Below, piece after piece: positions 6,218 to 7,935 of a DNA stretch of 7,935 nucleotides. Within the stretch, counting starts at the first letter, position 1. Each line of letters opens with the position of its first letter. The DNA comes from an uncultured Ruminococcus sp. (lineage in GTDB: Bacteria > Bacillota > Clostridia > Oscillospirales > Ruminococcaceae), in contig USCU01000046.1 of assembly GCA_900553335.1 (NCBI GenBank), positions 1-7,935 of the forward strand, written 5' to 3'. The notes under the pieces are model-generated. The model was not told where the DNA came from and did no database searches. It saw only the letters and a list, made by a program, of their open reading frames with translations. Position numbers and translations under genes: made by a program.

Positions 6218-7708
6218 TTAAGCAAGCGTTTTTAAAACGAAGTCCTTCATATCGTTTCTGTCAATAATTGTAGTGAATCTAACCTCTTTAGACTTAAGCT
6301 CTGCCAAAGATTTCGGAACATCCATTCTTGAAACGGAATTCAGCTTTTCAACAAGCTCAAACTCATCAAGGCTATCGTCAAACTCGCCAAGCGCCGAAAG
6401 AACACTGCTCGAGAACTTATAAGGATTAGCTGTTGAAGCAATAAGAGTTTTTGTCGTATCTCCTGTCTTTTCAACATAGTCCTCGTATACTTTAACCGCA
6501 ACTGCAGTATGTGTATCGCAAAGATACGAATACTTATCAAAAATCCTCTTTATGAGATCCTTTGTTTCATCGTCATCACAGAAGCCTGCACAAAAATCAG
6601 CCTTGATCTTTTCAAGCACCTCAGGAGTTACCTCGTACTTTCCTGTTAGCTTAAGGCTTTCAAACCATTCTCTTATAAGCTCATCATTTCCGCCGCTTAG
6701 ATGATAAAGAAGTCTTTCAAGATTAGACGAAATAAGAATATCCATTGATGGAGAAATAGTAGTATAAAACTTTCTGTTTCTGTCATATACTCCCGTTTCC
6801 AAAAACTCTGTCAAAACGTTGTTTGAGTTTGAAGCACAGATAAGCTTATTAACAGGTACGCCCATAAGCTTTGCATAATACCCTGCTAAAATATTACCAA
6901 AGTTTCCGGTCGGAACTACGATATTTATTTTATCCCCCGCTTTAATCTCCTCATCCTTAACAAGCTGAGCGTAGCTTGATACATAGTAAATTATCTGCGG
7001 AGCAAGTCTTCCCCAGTTTATTGAGTTTGCAGAAGAGAACATTTTTCCGTTTTGAGCTAACGCATCAACAATTTCCCCATCTGTAAAAATTGCCTTAACT
7101 CCGTTTTGAGCGTCATCAAAATTACCCTTTATAGCACAAACTCCAACGTTCTTGCCCTCCTGAGTAGTCATCTGCTTTTTCTGCATTGCTGAAACTCCGT
7201 CCTCAGGATAAAACACCATAATTTCAGTTCCCTCAACGTCCTTAAAGCCCTCAAGGGCTGCTTTTCCGGTATCTCCCGAAGTTGCAACCAAAATTACAAC
7301 CTTTTTGTCAAGATTGATTTTTTTTGCAGATGTTGTGATGAGGTACGGCAAAATCTGAAGCGCCATATCCTTGAACGCACATGTCGGTCCATGCCAAAGC
7401 TCCAGCATATAAGTGCCATCAAACAAGTGAGCAATTTCACAGATATTATCCGAATCGAATGCCTTATCGGTATATGCGTTATCCGTACAGTAACGAATCT
7501 CCGAATCAGTAAAATCTGTCAGGTACTTCGAGAAAATAAAAGCCGCTCTCTCAGGATAGGTTTTCTCTCCGAGAGCAGTTATTTCATCAAGAGTAAGAAC
7601 CGGAATCTCGCTTGGAACAAAGAGTCCTCCGTCTTTTGAGATTCCCTGAGCGATCGCCTCGGCAGATGTAACACTAACGCTTGAATCTCTTGTGCTTTTG
7701 TAATACAT
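6218..7708 (-). CDS. thrC: Threonine synthase
   Basis: ThrC is the PLP enzyme that converts O-phosphohomoserine to threonine, the last step of the pathway. From ATG 7708 it has 496 residues, normal for the bacterial long form. The N-terminus MYYKSTRDSSVSVTSAEAIA is followed by GISKDGGLFVP, the family's usual opening. The PLP lysine is Lys113 in ELWHGPTCAFKDMALQ. VATSGDTGKAALEG then VPTGNFGNILAGYYA form the PLP-phosphate and substrate region, and STANPYKFS lies near the C-terminus. ATG 7708 is preceded by GGAGGAG (7714-7720); an in-frame TTG at 7735 lies upstream of that site and is not used. It has its own consensus promoter and appears monocistronic. I see no T-box or leader peptide in the short leader, nor hom or thrB within the window. 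Confidence 0.97.
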   Translation of the reverse strand: MYYKSTRDSSVSVTSAEAIAQGISKDGGLFVPSEIPVLTLDEITALGEKTYPERAAFIFSKYLTDFTDSEIRYCTDNAYTDKAFDSDNICEIAHLFDGTYMLELWHGPTCAFKDMALQILPYLITTSAKKINLDKKVVILVATSGDTGKAALEGFKDVEGTEIMVFYPEDGVSAMQKKQMTTQEGKNVGVCAIKGNFDDAQNGVKAIFTDGEIVDALAQNGKMFSSANSINWGRLAPQIIYYVSSYAQLVKDEEIKAGDKINIVVPTGNFGNILAGYYAKLMGVPVNKLICASNSNNVLTEFLETGVYDRNRKFYTTISPSMDILISSNLERLLYHLSGGNDELIREWFESLKLTGKYEVTPEVLEKIKADFCAGFCDDDETKDLIKRIFDKYSYLCDTHTAVAVKVYEDYVEKTGDTTKTLIASTANPYKFSSSVLSALGEFDDSLDEFELVEKLNSVSRMDVPKSLAELKSKEVRFTTIIDRNDMKDFVLKTLA

Positions 7709-7751
7709 TTTTACTCCTCCAAATATACAATTCAAATTTTAAATCACATAT

Positions 7752-7780
7752 ATCATACACATATTTTAAATAGTTGTCAA
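7752..7780 (-). promoter_or_regulatory. Sigma-A promoter of thrC
   Basis: On the minus strand a perfect -35 TTGACA (7775-7780), a 17-base spacer and -10 TATGAT (7752-7757, five of six) form a strong promoter. The predicted start near 7745 leaves a leader of about 37 bases, too short for a riboswitch or T-box. Confidence 0.82.
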
Positions 7781-7807
7781 TTAAATTGTGCACTAATATC
7801 GCTTTTT

Positions 7808-7887
7808 TTATCTTTTACTCGCATCAAAAGCGTTATCGTAATAGACAAAGCCTGTTATTCTTTCTCCGTCATGCGTCACAACAGCAA
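7808..7887 (-). CDS. C-terminal end of an unidentified protein (5' part missing)
   Basis: An open frame enters from the right at the point where genomic sequence gives way to adapter and ends at TAA (7808-7810). The 25 visible residues include THDGERITGFVYYDNAFD and end in SKR. They resemble a normal protein end rather than random translation, and the direction matches thrC. I do not recognise the family, and the fragment is too short to assign. The frame's upstream part is lost because the adapter replaces it. No clear terminator hairpin follows before the thrC promoter. Confidence 0.55.
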
Positions 7888-7935
7888 CTGTCTCTTATAC
7901 ACATCTCCGAGCCCACGAGACAAGAGGCAATCTCG
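7888..7935. other. Untrimmed Illumina Nextera adapter, not genomic
   Basis: Positions 7888-7906 are the transposase mosaic end CTGTCTCTTATACACATCT. CCGAGCCCACGAGAC (7907-7921) completes the Nextera read-2 adapter. AAGAGGCA (7922-7929) sits where the i7 index belongs and matches the index I recall as N711. ATCTCG (7930-7935) is the start of the P7 tail. Order and content match library read-through exactly, so these bases are an assembly artefact and should be removed. Confidence 0.98.

Noticed and set aside
7709..7735. N-terminal extension of threonine synthase from TTG 7735
   Set aside because: The extension runs through the ribosome site GGAGGAG that serves ATG 7708, and threonine synthases typically begin close to the MYYKSTR segment.
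7888..7906. Tn5-type transposon mosaic end
   Set aside because: It is the engineered 19-base Nextera mosaic end followed by adapter, index and P7 tail, so it comes from library preparation and not from a resident transposon.

Overview
The window is a chromosomal stretch from a low-GC Firmicute, most likely a Clostridia of the Ruminococcaceae/Oscillospiraceae type. The reasons are AT-rich intergenic DNA, strong GGAGG ribosome sites, consensus sigma-A promoters, a tig-clpP-clpX block, a DUF1540 protein and a Vor-type 2-oxoacid:ferredoxin oxidoreductase of the kind used by anaerobes that ferment amino acids. The assignment to a family is inference. Nearly all genes lie on the minus strand, so the window reads from right to left.

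From right to left: positions 7888-7935 are not biological. They are an untrimmed Illumina Nextera read-through adapter with an i7 index and the first bases of the P7 tail, so real sequence ends at 7887. The last 80 genomic bases (7808-7887) carry the C-terminal end of an unidentified minus-strand gene. A consensus promoter then drives thrC (threonine synthase). thrC converges on a small plus-strand gene for a cysteine-rich DUF1540 protein, and a 12-bp hairpin between them can serve both. The DUF1540 gene diverges from a metallophosphoesterase gene (TTG start), with possibly overlapping promoters between the two.

Next comes the proteostasis block. tig (trigger factor) has its own promoter and terminator. 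clpP and clpX follow as a two-gene unit ending in a strong intrinsic terminator. Trigger factor folds new chains at the ribosome, and ClpXP unfolds and degrades tagged or damaged proteins. The clpP upstream region has several dyads but no recognisable CtsR box.

The left third is a second operon with its own promoter: a ParA/MinD-like P-loop ATPase, then vorC (2x[4Fe-4S] ferredoxin subunit), then vorB (alpha subunit), which runs off the left edge. The oxidoreductase would link oxidative decarboxylation of branched-chain or related 2-oxoacids to ferredoxin reduction. The ATPase's role there is unknown.

I found no CRISPR array, prophage, insertion sequence, tRNA or rRNA, and no convincing novel multi-gene system. 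The least explained biological items are the ATPase in the vor operon, the Cys-rich DUF1540 protein and the clpP control region.
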